Notes under the pieces: model-generated | What the model was told of the DNA's origin: nothing | Databases searched by the model: none | Seen by the model: the letters and a program-made list of their open reading frames with translations, nothing else | Translations under genes and position numbers: made by a program | Assembly (NCBI GenBank): GCA_004292855.1 | Contig: RDXN01000052.1 | Span: forward strand, 1 to 64,000 | From: Cytophagales bacterium | Lineage (GTDB): Bacteria > Bacteroidota > Bacteroidia > Cytophagales > Spirosomataceae | Length of the DNA stretch: 64,000 nt | Direction: 5' to 3' | Part shown: piece by piece, positions 34,104-42,843 of the stretch | How the letters are laid out: each line of letters opens with the position of its first letter | Numbering within the stretch: position 1 is the stretch's first letter

Positions 34104-35609
34104 GTGCTTTTCAATTCCCTACAATTCTTACTGTTCTTCGTTGTCATTACGATTCTGTACTTCAGTTTGAGGTTCCGGTTTCGGTGGGCGTTGCTGCTGG
34201 CTGGCAGTTGCTACTTCTATATGGTGTTTCAGCCCGCCTACATCCTCATCCTGTTTCTGACCATTGTAATCGACTACATTGCCGGCCTTTGGATTGAACG
34301 AACGGAGGGCAAGACTCGCAAATGGCTGCTGATTCTGTCATTGATCTCGAACATCGGTATCCTGGCATTTTTCAAATACCTCGGCTTCTTCACCGAAAAC
34401 ATCGCCCTGCTGTTCGACGCGCTCAATCTGCCTAACCTGGCGCAGAGCGTAACGACGGGCGTGAACCGGATTTTTGTTGGGGTAATAAAGTTGTTCGGCA
34501 CGAGCGGCATTGACTCGTTTAAAGACAACATGGCGATTTTGCCCATCGGCCTGTCGTTTCACACGTTTCAGGCGATGAGCTACACGATTGAGGTGTACCG
34601 GGGAAATCAGAAAGCCGAGCGACACTTTGGTATTTACTCGCTCTATGTGATGTTCTACCCGCAGTTAGTGGCCGGTCCCATCGAACGTCCACAGAACGTG
34701 CTGCATCAGTTTCACAAGCCCCACGCATATAATTTTGAGGAGGTGAAAGCGGGCCTGATGCAGATGGCCTTCGGTTTCTTCAAAAAGTGTGTGATCGCCG
34801 ACCGGCTAGTCCTCTTCCTCGACCCGGCCTTCGACGCTCCCGAACAGTATAATGGCCTGTCGTTGCTGTTGGCCACGTTTTTCTTCACGATCCAGATTTA
34901 CTGCGACTTCTCGGCCTACTCTGATATTGCCATTGGCGCGGCCCGCGTGATGGGCTTTAAGCTGATGGACAACTTCCACACACCTTACTTCGCTCATTCG
35001 ATCTCGGAGTTCTGGCGACGCTGGCACATATCGCTATCGAGCTGGTTCCGCGACTACCTGTATATTCCGCTCGGCGGCAACCGCAAAGGCGAAGCCCGCA
35101 CCTATTTCAATCGGTTTGTGGTGTTTTTGTGCAGCGGCCTCTGGCACGGTGCCAACTGGACCTACGTGATCTGGGGCGGGTTGCACGGCCTGTACATTGT
35201 TCTCGACATTGCGAAAGACAAGTACTTTCCGGGTTCTAAAAAAGGCAGCAAACAGCAGCAAATGGCCGGGTTTGCGTCATCGCGACGGGTACTTGGTGTG
35301 CTGGGCACGTTTGTGCTGGTGATGCTGACGTGGGTGTTTTTCCGGGCCGTTTCGGTAGCCGATGCCCTGTTAATCCTAGAACGCATTTTCACCCTCTCCC
35401 CCACCGATACGCTCCAATCGGCTCTGAACAGCACCGAACTTTGGTTCAGTTTCGGGCTAATCGCGTTCCTGTTCTGGAAGGAGCGGTTCTATTTCATTAT
35501 TCCCACGCGCAACACCATCTGGTTCGGGCTAACCTTCGCCCTGATCGCCTTCGTAACCTACTTATTCGGGGTTTTCACGAGCAATCAGTTCATTTATTTT
35601 CAGTTTTAG
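34104..35609 (+). CDS. MBOAT family O-acyltransferase (AlgI-like)
   Basis: A 501-residue polytopic membrane enzyme. Typical AlgI/DltB-type segments: YFSLRFRFRWALLLAGSCYFY at the N-terminus, PIGLSFHTFQAMSYTIEVYR, LVAGPIERP, IQIYCDFSAYSDIAIG, ISEFWRRWHISLSSWFRD, and the active-site histidine in GLWHGANWTYVIWGGLHG. Such enzymes move acyl groups to polysaccharides or teichoic-acid-like polymers from a partner on the cytosolic side. It probably acetylates the glycan made by the neighbouring transferases. The start is GTG at 34104, five nt after the heptad array. An SGNH-type partner (AlgJ/X) is not in the window. Confidence 0.9.
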   Translation: MLFNSLQFLLFFVVITILYFSLRFRFRWALLLAGSCYFYMVFQPAYILILFLTIVIDYIAGLWIERTEGKTRKWLLILSLISNIGILAFFKYLGFFTENIALLFDALNLPNLAQSVTTGVNRIFVGVIKLFGTSGIDSFKDNMAILPIGLSFHTFQAMSYTIEVYRGNQKAERHFGIYSLYVMFYPQLVAGPIERPQNVLHQFHKPHAYNFEEVKAGLMQMAFGFFKKCVIADRLVLFLDPAFDAPEQYNGLSLLLATFFFTIQIYCDFSAYSDIAIGAARVMGFKLMDNFHTPYFAHSISEFWRRWHISLSSWFRDYLYIPLGGNRKGEARTYFNRFVVFLCSGLWHGANWTYVIWGGLHGLYIVLDIAKDKYFPGSKKGSKQQQMAGFASSRRVLGVLGTFVLVMLTWVFFRAVSVADALLILERIFTLSPTDTLQSALNSTELWFSFGLIAFLFWKERFYFIIPTRNTIWFGLTFALIAFVTYLFGVFTSNQFIYFQF

Positions 35610-35623
35610 AGGGAGATTTTAGT

Positions 35624-35721
35624 GGACCACCCCCTGCCCCCTCCTAAAACAGGAGGGGGTGCCATAAACGATTCCTTTGGAATCACCCCCTCCTGTTTTA
35701 GGAGGGGACAGGGGGTGGTCC
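35624..35721. repeat. 37-bp inverted repeat
   Basis: The arms 35624-35660 and 35685-35721 are inverse complements with one mismatch, around a 24-nt centre. Each arm contains an inner palindrome (CCCCTCCT-AAAAC-AGGAGGGG). It starts 15 nt after the MBOAT stop. Confidence 0.9.
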
Positions 35722-35772
35722 GATACATCCCCGCACCCTAAACTATCTCCGCTAACAGCGGTTATTTGAGCG

Positions 35773-35780
35773 TATCTTTG
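35773..35780 (+). promoter_or_regulatory. Candidate -7 box for tsaE
   Basis: TATCTTTG is an exact TAnnTTTG box, 20 nt before the tsaE start codon. A TTTG at the -33 distance was not found. Confidence 0.4.
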
Positions 35781-35799
35781 TGTTCTAACTTCTCACGCT

Positions 35800-36222
35800 A
35801 TGACCCTTTCGTTTCAATCGCTCGACGAACTCGACGAGGTATCGCGGCAACTCATTGCCGAGGCCGGACCGACGCGGGTGTGGTTGTTTATGGGTGAAAT
35901 GGGCGCGGGTAAAACCACCCTCATCAAAGCCCTGTGTCGGGCGGTGGGCGTGGTGAGCGTAGTCCAAAGCCCCACCTTCGGGCTGGTCAACGAATACACC
36001 ACCCAAACTGGCGAACCCGTCTATCATTTCGATTGTTACCGCCTTCGCAACGAGGCTGAGGCCCTCGACATTGGGTTAGAGGAGTATTTCGACTCCGGCC
36101 AGTATTGCTTTGTCGAGTGGCCCGAACGCATTGAGGCCCTGTGGCCCGTATCGTATTATCAACTTGAACTAGTCGCCGACCCCGACGGCAAACGAACGGT
36201 GACCACAATTACTCGCCACTGA
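35800..36222 (+). CDS. tsaE: tRNA threonylcarbamoyladenosine biosynthesis ATPase TsaE
   Basis: A 140-residue P-loop ATPase that works with TsaB and TsaD to install t6A at position 37 of ANN-decoding tRNAs. Walker A is GEMGAGKTT (32-40). SPTFGLVNEY, HFDCYRL and VEWPERI are the other family segments. Normal length. The alanine dehydrogenase gene follows after about 24 nt on the same strand and may be co-transcribed, an association also familiar from other Cytophagales. Confidence 0.95.
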   Translation: MTLSFQSLDELDEVSRQLIAEAGPTRVWLFMGEMGAGKTTLIKALCRAVGVVSVVQSPTFGLVNEYTTQTGEPVYHFDCYRLRNEAEALDIGLEEYFDSGQYCFVEWPERIEALWPVSYYQLELVADPDGKRTVTTITRH

Positions 36223-36246
36223 CCACTAACCCCTTGCCACTATCGT

Positions 36247-37455
36247 ATGACTGGATTTGAGGAATTGGCCAAGCAAACGGCCCTGTATCCGCAAGAGGCT
36301 CCCGCAGCGGTCAAAGCAGACCGTCATAGCCTGTTGATTGGCCTGCCTAAAGAGGTTTCGTATCAGGAAAAGCGTATTGCCCTCACGCCCGAAGCCGTCA
36401 GGATTCTGGTGCGCAACGGGCATCGCGTGGTGATGGAAACCGATGCGGGCATTGGAGCCAAATTCACCGATAACGACTACAGCGAGGCCGGGGCACAAAT
36501 CGTGTACTCGCCACAAGAAGTGTTCGATACCAACGTAATTCTGAAAGTGGAACCGTTGGTCGATCATGAGTTCGACTACTTAAAGTCGGGTAGTACGCTC
36601 ATTTCGGCACTCAACCTGCCCTCGCACGAGCGCAAATATTTTGAGCGGCTCAACGAAAAAAACATCACGGCCATTGGCTACGAGTACATTGAAGATCCCG
36701 GCGAGGGCCTGCCCGTAATTCGCACCATGAGTGAGATTGCGGGTAGCACCGTTATGCTCATTGCGGGCGAATACCTGAGCAGCGTGAACGGGCGGGGCGT
36801 TATTCTGGGCGGCATTACGGGGGTCCCTCCCACCAAAGTGGTGATCCTGGGAGCCGGAACCGTGGCCGAATACGCCATCCGAACCGCTATGGGCATGGGG
36901 GCCGACATCAAGGTGTTCGACCGCCACTTGTACAAACTTCAACGCCTGAAACACGCCGTTGGGCAACCCATTTACACCTCTATTATTGACTCCGACACCC
37001 TCGGCGAAGCCGTTGAACGGGCCGACGTGGTGATTGGGGCACTCCGGGGCGACGATGGCCTTAGCCCGGTGGTGGTCACAGAAGACACCATCAGCCGCAT
37101 GAAACCGGAGTCAATTATTATCGACGTGGCTATTGATCAGGGGGGCAACTTCGAGACATCGCGCATGACGAGTCACAAAAACCCGACGTTCCACGTTCAC
37201 GGTGTGATTCACTATTGCGTGCCCAACATTGCGGCCCGTGTGGCCCACACGGCAAGCATGGCCCTGAGCAATATTTTCTTGCCCTTCCTGCTCGAAACGG
37301 GCACCATCGGCGGCATCGAAGAGATGATGTACACGAACCGCTGGTTCATGAAAGGCGTTTACTGTCATAAGGGCACGTTGACCAATGCCTACATTGCCCG
37401 CAAATTCCATATGCGGTTCAAGGATTTACAACTCCTGCTGGCCGCACGATTTTAA
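36247..37455 (+). CDS. ald: Alanine dehydrogenase
   Basis: A 402-residue NAD-dependent enzyme that reversibly deaminates L-alanine to pyruvate and ammonia. Signatures of the AlaDH/transhydrogenase-alpha family: GLPKEVSYQEKRIALTPEA, LKVEPLVDHE, the Rossmann loop VVILGAGTVAEYA (about 198-210) and IIDVAIDQGGNFETS. It is longer at the N-terminus than classical Ald (about 30 residues before GLPKE), as in other Bacteroidota members. Substitution of transhydrogenase function is unlikely because the membrane subunits are absent. The gene ends just before a heptad hairpin. Confidence 0.9.
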   Translation: MTGFEELAKQTALYPQEAPAAVKADRHSLLIGLPKEVSYQEKRIALTPEAVRILVRNGHRVVMETDAGIGAKFTDNDYSEAGAQIVYSPQEVFDTNVILKVEPLVDHEFDYLKSGSTLISALNLPSHERKYFERLNEKNITAIGYEYIEDPGEGLPVIRTMSEIAGSTVMLIAGEYLSSVNGRGVILGGITGVPPTKVVILGAGTVAEYAIRTAMGMGADIKVFDRHLYKLQRLKHAVGQPIYTSIIDSDTLGEAVERADVVIGALRGDDGLSPVVVTEDTISRMKPESIIIDVAIDQGGNFETSRMTSHKNPTFHVHGVIHYCVPNIAARVAHTASMALSNIFLPFLLETGTIGGIEEMMYTNRWFMKGVYCHKGTLTNAYIARKFHMRFKDLQLLLAARF

Positions 37456-37459
37456 CAAC

Positions 37460-37549
37460 GAACAGCGATCAGAGAACAGCGAACAGTTATCTATCATCAA
37501 CATCATTCGCTGCTTACTGATCGCTGTTCTCTGATCGCTGTTCACTGTT
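37460..37549. repeat. Solo heptad hairpin sharing words with the S23 element
   Basis: The forward words GAACAGC, GATCAGA, GAACAGC, GAACAGT (37460-37487) face the reverse words CTGATCG, CTGTTCT, CTGATCG, CTGTTCA, CTGTT (37517-37549). The words are the same as those around the four-helix-bundle gene 3.4 kb away, but no gene is inside. The right arm ends immediately before the next start codon. Confidence 0.9.
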
Positions 37550-37954
37550 ATGATTCACCACAGCAACGAAAACGTACTGCTCGACGATGCCAACTCGCCC
37601 GACCTCAACAAGCGGTTGATGGGGTTGATTTCGTCTGATTTTGTCCTGGTGGCCGACGCGCTTAAAGAAGCTTCGTACCAAATTCGGAAGCGGGGCTTTT
37701 CGGATTTTCCGGTGTTTACAGCTTCCCAGCGTCCCGTCGATATTGGGCAGTTGCTCATTGGGGCCACCGAAATGGCCAACGCCTGGGACTACAGAGCCAC
37801 GTTTGTAGACGAGTTTGTACAGCGACAACTAATTGGCCCCGAGTCGGTTGAATTATTCAAGGAGCATTATAAAAACCCCGACGAATACTGTTGCCTGTTT
37901 GTCGTTCACGAAGAATTCGCCGGGTTTGTGTATATCCCGTTTCCCGAGGATTAA
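37550..37954 (+). CDS. Conserved hypothetical soluble protein
   Basis: A 134-residue protein starting MIHHSNENVLLDDANSP. It has no signal or TM segment; the middle (LKEASYQIRKRGFSDFPVF, DIGQLLIGATEMANAWDYRAT) and the C-terminus (YCCLFVVHEEFAGFVYIPFPED) look like a compact alpha/beta domain. I do not recognise a named family. The ATG adjoins the hairpin, so the hairpin would form the 5' leader unless the gene is read through from ald. The TMEM175-like gene follows 9 nt later. Confidence 0.7.
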   Translation: MIHHSNENVLLDDANSPDLNKRLMGLISSDFVLVADALKEASYQIRKRGFSDFPVFTASQRPVDIGQLLIGATEMANAWDYRATFVDEFVQRQLIGPESVELFKEHYKNPDEYCCLFVVHEEFAGFVYIPFPED

Positions 37955-37963
37955 TCACCCAAG

Positions 37964-38608
37964 ATGCCCAACGCCACACCACCCCAGCAGTTTCAGGACA
38001 ACGAGACCGTGCGTATCGAAGCCTTCAGCGATGGGGTGTTTGCCATTGCTATTACCCTGCTCACGTTTGAGCTGAAGGCCCCGACCGTAAAAGACGACTT
38101 CACGAGCCGAACCTTATTTTGGGCGTTGTTGCAGCAATGGCCTGCCTACATTGCCTACGTGCTTAGCTTTGGAACCATCTTCACGATCTGGGTGAATCAC
38201 CACCGGATGTTCAACGTAATCCGGCGGAGCGACGCGCGGTTTCTGTACCTGAACGGGTTACTATTATTTTTAACCTGCCTTATTCCCTTCTCGGCCAATA
38301 TTCTGGCTCGCTACATCCAGACCTCGGCCACCGAAGCGTCTACTATTTTGTCGATGCTCCTGTTCGGGAGCATCACCGCTACGCTCTACGCCATGTGGCA
38401 CCACGCCACGACCGATTTGCGGTTGCTCAAACGGCCCTCGTCTGATGTTCGGGTGATTATGGTGCGTAAAGGGTTGGCCATCAGCACGGGCGTATACGTT
38501 CTGTCGGCATTGATGGCTATGCTTCTTCCTCTTCTGAGCATCCTGATTGGCTTGGCGATGGTGGCTTATCTGGCTCGGCTGATGTACCACCGGCAGAAGG
38601 TTGTGTAA
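37964..38608 (+). CDS. TMEM175 (DUF1211) family potassium channel-like protein
   Basis: A 214-residue membrane protein with six hydrophobic segments. The first helix carries the family hallmark RIEAFSDGVFAIAITLL (about 17-33), which in TMEM175 forms the pore. Bacterial members make tetrameric K+-permeable channels in the inner membrane. The six-TM, one-repeat form is normal for bacteria. It is probably co-transcribed with the hypothetical gene upstream. Confidence 0.88.
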   Translation: MPNATPPQQFQDNETVRIEAFSDGVFAIAITLLTFELKAPTVKDDFTSRTLFWALLQQWPAYIAYVLSFGTIFTIWVNHHRMFNVIRRSDARFLYLNGLLLFLTCLIPFSANILARYIQTSATEASTILSMLLFGSITATLYAMWHHATTDLRLLKRPSSDVRVIMVRKGLAISTGVYVLSALMAMLLPLLSILIGLAMVAYLARLMYHRQKVV

Positions 38609-38699
38609 AGCAATTCGCGGCTATACACTCACATAATTCAACCGTTCGTTTATACGTTCGTTAGGACATCGGGCTTAACCCTGATTTTCACGCGCAACG

Positions 38700-40031
38700 A
38701 TGAAACGTTCTCTTCACAATTTTCTTCTTCTTTTCACACTTGGGCTACTAAATGCCTGCACCAGCACTGGTCCCGCCGGGGGATTGTTCCAGTCGGCATC
38801 GCCCCACGAGCAGTACGAACTCGCCCTTACCGACGCTAAGCTGAACCGCACGGCCCTCGGGCGCGACTGGGTGACTGCCGGTCAACGCGCCCTCCGCGAC
38901 TCGTTTCGCATCTCGGTGCCCTACCGCGAAAGTGGCTATTTTGGAGCAAATCGCCCGTTTGCCATCGGCTACCGAATAAATGGGCAACGGGGCGACAAGT
39001 TTCTGGTGCGCGTGGAGGTGCAGGGCCAACAGGAAGCCCTGGTATTTATCGATGTATTTGCCCTCGACGAGCAGGACCAACCCGACCGGACCGTGTCGGC
39101 CAAAGCCGATACCAATGTACTCACGTGGGAGGTGCGCCGAACCCGCACGCACTTAATCCGAATTCAGCCCGAACTCCTGCGGTCGGGGCGATACACGATC
39201 TCGATCACCCGCGAGCCGGTGCTTAGTTTCCCGGTGAAAGGGCTTGACAGCCGAAACATCAGCAGCTACTTTGGGGTGCCCCGCGATGGAGGCCGTCGTC
39301 GGCACGAGGGCGTCGATATATTTGCGCCACGGGGCACACCCGCCCTGGCCGGAGCCAACGGAATAATCTCGCGGGTGGGCGTCAATCAACTAGGCGGCAA
39401 CGTGGTGTTTTTGTCTGACAATGATCGCGGTCAAAATCTTTACTACGCCCACCTCGACCGCTGGACCGTGCGCGACGGGCAGCGCGTGTCGGTGGGCGAT
39501 ACGGTCGGGTTTGTGGGCAACACGGGCAACGCCCAAACCACGGCCCCGCACCTGCATTTTGGCATTTACACCTTCGGCGAGGGAGCCGTTGACCCCTTGC
39601 CCTACATCCGGCGTGGCCTTGGTCCAGCCCGGCAAACCCCGTTGGCACCGTCTCGCCTGGGCGACTCCGTACGCATAAACGCTACCCGCGCTGTGGTCCG
39701 GCTGGCTCCCAACGGCGATTCGCCCGTTGTACACGAATTACCGCGCTCGTCGGCCCTCACCTTACTGGGTGGCACCACCGAATGGCTCCGCGTCGAACTA
39801 CCCGACGGGCGCATGGGCTACGTAGCCAACAGCTTGGTGGAGTCGGCGGGGAAATCGCTCCGGCGCGTGTCGCTCCCGGCCCCGGCCGACCTGCGCGACG
39901 CTGCCGATTCGCGGGCGGCCATTATCCGCGAGTTGCCGGGTAACACAGTGGTTGAGGTACTGGCCGTTGCAGGAGGGTTTCAATTGGTACGGCTAGCCGG
40001 GGGGCTTACGGGTTGGGTAGCCCGGATTTGA
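38700..40031 (+). CDS. M23 (LytM) peptidase lipoprotein with SH3-like domain
   Basis: A 443-residue exported protein. The lipobox cysteine is about residue 20 (LLNAC). A beta-rich N-terminal domain (about 60-165) is followed by the LytM zinc peptidase domain (about 180-305) with the metal ligands in RRHEGVDIFAPRGTP and the APHLHFGIY motif, and the H-x-H pair is intact, so activity is expected. The C-terminal part (about 325-443) contains two SH3b-like repeats. Such enzymes cut peptidoglycan cross-links in the periplasm. The 3' end overlaps the convergent small gene by 26 bp. Confidence 0.9.
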   Translation: MKRSLHNFLLLFTLGLLNACTSTGPAGGLFQSASPHEQYELALTDAKLNRTALGRDWVTAGQRALRDSFRISVPYRESGYFGANRPFAIGYRINGQRGDKFLVRVEVQGQQEALVFIDVFALDEQDQPDRTVSAKADTNVLTWEVRRTRTHLIRIQPELLRSGRYTISITREPVLSFPVKGLDSRNISSYFGVPRDGGRRRHEGVDIFAPRGTPALAGANGIISRVGVNQLGGNVVFLSDNDRGQNLYYAHLDRWTVRDGQRVSVGDTVGFVGNTGNAQTTAPHLHFGIYTFGEGAVDPLPYIRRGLGPARQTPLAPSRLGDSVRINATRAVVRLAPNGDSPVVHELPRSSALTLLGGTTEWLRVELPDGRMGYVANSLVESAGKSLRRVSLPAPADLRDAADSRAAIIRELPGNTVVEVLAVAGGFQLVRLAGGLTGWVARI

Positions 40032-40266
40032 CTGAGTCAACTGGGGTGTTCCAACTCGTATCGGGGAAGGTTATTCGCTTGTACGTTTGGGCTTTCATCC
40101 GGTCCAGTTGTTCTTCTCGATTCAGAAGCATCTGGCGAAGCCCGCGCAGTTCTTCCTCATACTGTTGGTCGCGTTTGTACGAGACAAACAATAAGGCCCC
40201 CATCCCTGCCAATAACAGCAGAATGGCAACCGCGAGGGAGCCAATAAAACCACGACCTGATGACAT
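40006..40266 (-). CDS. Small membrane protein with coiled coil
   Basis: An 86-residue protein from MSSGRGFIGSLAVAILL: one N-terminal TM helix (about 7-28), then a charged coiled coil (about 30-60) and a short tail. The frame is open to 40389, but that reading crosses a terminator at 40314-40340, so the start at 40266 is preferred. No family was recognised. It overlaps tail-to-tail with the M23 peptidase gene. Confidence 0.6.
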   Translation of the reverse strand: MSSGRGFIGSLAVAILLLLAGMGALLFVSYKRDQQYEEELRGLRQMLLNREEQLDRMKAQTYKRITFPDTSWNTPVDSVKSGLPNP

Positions 40267-40313
40267 AATATGGGTTAGTAGGTCTGCCCCCGACTCGCTA
40301 CTGACCACAAAAA

Positions 40314-40340
40314 AAGCCCCGGCTGGTAAAACCGGGGCTT
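40314..40340 (-). terminator. Intrinsic terminator after the DUF4136 gene
   Basis: AAGCCCCGG (40314-40322) and CCGGGGCTT (40332-40340) form the stem; the minus strand continues into a T-tract (A-run 40309-40315). Confidence 0.85.
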
Positions 40341-40419
40341 GTAATGGATGCGAATCCAGAGGTTTTCCTACCATCTCGACTGGCAGCATGGCCTAATGGT
40401 CACATTAAACCATGAGAGT

Positions 40420-40992
40420 TTATCGAGATGCGCCGTAATCCTGACCGGCACTTTCGGGCAAATTCTTGACGATGGCAGTCACCGTTTCGCGGAAAGCGGC
40501 ATCACGCTCACGGTCCCGGCGACTGTTCAACTGCCCCGTGGCCCAGCCCTGCCAGATAATGTCGTTGGTACGGGCATCGTATACGTTCACAACCACGCGG
40601 TTCTCTTCGTAGTTGCGTGAGTAGACCTGATTCGGCATACCCCAGCCACCCCAACCCCAACCCCACGGACCCATCGTGTTGTTCGACTGGATCTGCTGAC
40701 GGTCTTTCGAGTCGGTGAAGAACCGCACGATCAGGTCGGCCTCGCCTTCCTGCACGGGCTTGTATCCCTTGCCTTTGAGCGACACGTCGAGGGCGTCGGC
40801 AATCCGGCGTTGGTTCAGGTTGCTACCCACAATCGGATCGGCGTTGCGCTGCCGGTCGGCCTCAATGCGGTACGTAGCAAATTGGCGAACGTTTACTTTG
40901 GGGTCGTAGTCGTATTTTACGGTAACGGCGGGCGCACAGGCCACCATCGTTCCGGCTACGAATAAACTGGCAATTATGGCTTTGATTTTCAT
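40420..40992 (-). CDS. DUF4136 lipoprotein
   Basis: A 190-residue exported protein from MKIKAIIASLFVAGTMVACAP, with the lipobox cysteine at about residue 19. The DUF4136 fold follows: YDYDPKVNVRQFATYR, then I-DALDVSLKGKGYK, DLIVRFFTDSKDR, and VVNVYDARTNDIIWQGWATG. A Gly/Trp-rich loop (GPWGWGWGGWG) sits in the middle. DUF4136 lipoproteins are widespread in Gram-negatives and of unknown function. A terminator follows. Confidence 0.88.
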   Translation of the reverse strand: MKIKAIIASLFVAGTMVACAPAVTVKYDYDPKVNVRQFATYRIEADRQRNADPIVGSNLNQRRIADALDVSLKGKGYKPVQEGEADLIVRFFTDSKDRQQIQSNNTMGPWGWGWGGWGMPNQVYSRNYEENRVVVNVYDARTNDIIWQGWATGQLNSRRDRERDAAFRETVTAIVKNLPESAGQDYGASR

Positions 40993-41179
40993 GTTGATGT
41001 TCAATTGGTTTTAAGGTCAAACCGTCTATAAAACGAACAAATGGAGTGTTGTTGTATAGGTTACTCTGATAACGAAACGAGCGTTGCAGAAGTTCGGCAA
41101 AATAGGTTTTTAAGCAGTCTATTTTTATGCTGTAAATAGCTAGTAATCAGTTTCTAATACGTCTCTAATTTGGTTCTAA

Positions 41180-42772
41180 TCAGGGCTTCAAATACCTTAC
41201 CAATTCACTGATTGTTTCAATCTCCAATTCCTCTGCCTGCTGGCGTCGCATCATCAGGCAGTAGCTGTTGTTGAAGCCAAGCGGGGCCATCCAGCGCAGG
41301 CCATACTGTTTTTGGAACCGGCTGTTTACGTAGGCATACACCGAGTCAGGGTGCATTGGCAGGCGGGCTAGCTCGGTGGGCGTTGGTTGCAGAACAACCA
41401 GCAGGCCCGTGCCGGTGTATTCGGGGTAAAAGTCGATGGCCCCGGTGCGGAGCGCGTCGAAACAGATTTGGGTGCCGCCCAGACCCGTTCGAGCCGTTAC
41501 GGTTAGGCCCGTGTGGTGTTTAATCAGTTGCCGGTAAATCTCGGCCAAAATATACTGCTCCGAAAATACCTTCGACCCCATGACAATTGGTGATTGGTGA
41601 GGAGCGGAGGATGAGGAGTGCGCGGATTTAGATTGTTTCAGCAAACCCTGTTGGTTGAGAAAATCGCGAGCCACCGCGTCAGGCAATTCGTGCAGATAAT
41701 CGACCCGGTAGTTGAGGGCAGTCATCACGGAATCGGTTAGGCGACCGGCCAACAGGTCGAGCGTGGGGCCAAGTTCGGGGTGGCGATTGAGCGTTGCCTG
41801 CCGCACCACCGGGGCCGCGTAATAGGGAGGAAACGCCTGCTTATCATCTTCCAAAACAACCAGATCGAACGCCCGCACGCGCCCATCGGTCGAGTAGCCG
41901 CTGATGATATCGACTTGATTGCGGTGAATGGCCTCATACATCAGGTTTTGATCGATGAGTCGAGGGCGGAGTTGCAGACCGTATGTTTTTTGCAGACCTG
42001 GAAAACCATCGGCCCGTCCGTAGAACTCGTGCGCAAAGCCCGCCACCAGTTTGTCCTGTTGCCCCGGTGTAAGGGCCACCGCGACCGTGAGCAACGGCAC
42101 CGCCAGCAGCCCGATGCCCACCGCCCGACCCTGTTTACCTCGCAACAATGGTCCCTCGGCCCGGCGTTGGAGCCACGCCAGCCCCCAATCGAACAGCACG
42201 GCCAAACCCGCTGCCGGAATAGCCCCCGCCAGCATCATGGGCGTGTTACTCAGGGCAATTCCGCCGAAAATAAACTCACCTAAGCCCCCAGCAGCCACGT
42301 AGGCCGCGAGCGTTGCCACCCCCACATTGATGACAGCCGCCGTACGAACCCCCGCAAACAGCACGGGCAACGCCAACGGCAACTCAACCCGCCACAGCAC
42401 CTGCCGGTCGGTGAAGCCTACGCCCCGCGCAGCCTCCACCACAGCCGGATTCACCCCGCGAATGCCCACGTAGGTGTTGCGCACAATAGGCAAGAGCGCG
42501 TACAGGAACAGGGCAACCAGCGCGGGACCAACGCCGATGCCCAGCGTCGGAATGAGGAATCCCAGCAGGGCCAGGCTCGGCACGGTTTGCAACACCCCGG
42601 CCGCCCCCAACACCACCGACGCTAGCCGGGGCCGATTGGCAATCCAAATGCCCACCGGGACACCAATCGCCAGGGCCACCAGCAACGAAGCCAGTGTCAG
42701 GCCCAGGTGCGTGGTGATTTGTTCGAGTATTTTCGGGTACTGATCGCGGAGGAAGGTGAAGAAGTCGGTCAT
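41180..42772 (-). CDS. Osmoprotectant-type ABC transporter permease fused to a permuted binding domain
   Basis: A 530-residue fusion. Residues 1-230 are an OpuB/ProW-type permease with six TM helices and the EAA loop EAARGVGFTDRQVLWRVELP (113-132). The remainder is an OpuAC-like binding domain in swapped order. Residues about 240-378 (KLVAGFAHEFYGRADGF, YSTDGRVRAFDLVVLEDDK, FLNQQGLL) correspond to the C-terminal half of OpuCC-like proteins. After a Ser/His-rich linker (379-394), residues 395-530 (MGSKVFSEQYILAEIYRQL, EYTGTGL, FNNSYCLMMRR) correspond to the N-terminal half. The protein ends at ELVRYLKP, where a normal protein would continue into KLVAGF. It probably imports a quaternary amine such as glycine betaine or choline; no ATPase gene is adjacent. 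Confidence 0.88.
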   Translation of the reverse strand: MTDFFTFLRDQYPKILEQITTHLGLTLASLLVALAIGVPVGIWIANRPRLASVVLGAAGVLQTVPSLALLGFLIPTLGIGVGPALVALFLYALLPIVRNTYVGIRGVNPAVVEAARGVGFTDRQVLWRVELPLALPVLFAGVRTAAVINVGVATLAAYVAAGGLGEFIFGGIALSNTPMMLAGAIPAAGLAVLFDWGLAWLQRRAEGPLLRGKQGRAVGIGLLAVPLLTVAVALTPGQQDKLVAGFAHEFYGRADGFPGLQKTYGLQLRPRLIDQNLMYEAIHRNQVDIISGYSTDGRVRAFDLVVLEDDKQAFPPYYAAPVVRQATLNRHPELGPTLDLLAGRLTDSVMTALNYRVDYLHELPDAVARDFLNQQGLLKQSKSAHSSSSAPHQSPIVMGSKVFSEQYILAEIYRQLIKHHTGLTVTARTGLGGTQICFDALRTGAIDFYPEYTGTGLLVVLQPTPTELARLPMHPDSVYAYVNSRFQKQYGLRWMAPLGFNNSYCLMMRRQQAEELEIETISELVRYLKP

Positions 42773-42815
42773 AGATCAAATGTAAGCGCAATGGGTAGAA
42801 ACCCCACGTTTTACC

Positions 42816-42823
42816 TATTTTTG
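42816..42823 (+). promoter_or_regulatory. Candidate -7 box for the FGGY kinase gene
   Basis: TATTTTTG, 21 nt before the start codon, fits TAnnTTTG; the -33 box is not recognisable. Confidence 0.35.
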
Positions 42824-42843
42824 AGCACTTCGCTTTGTGAATT

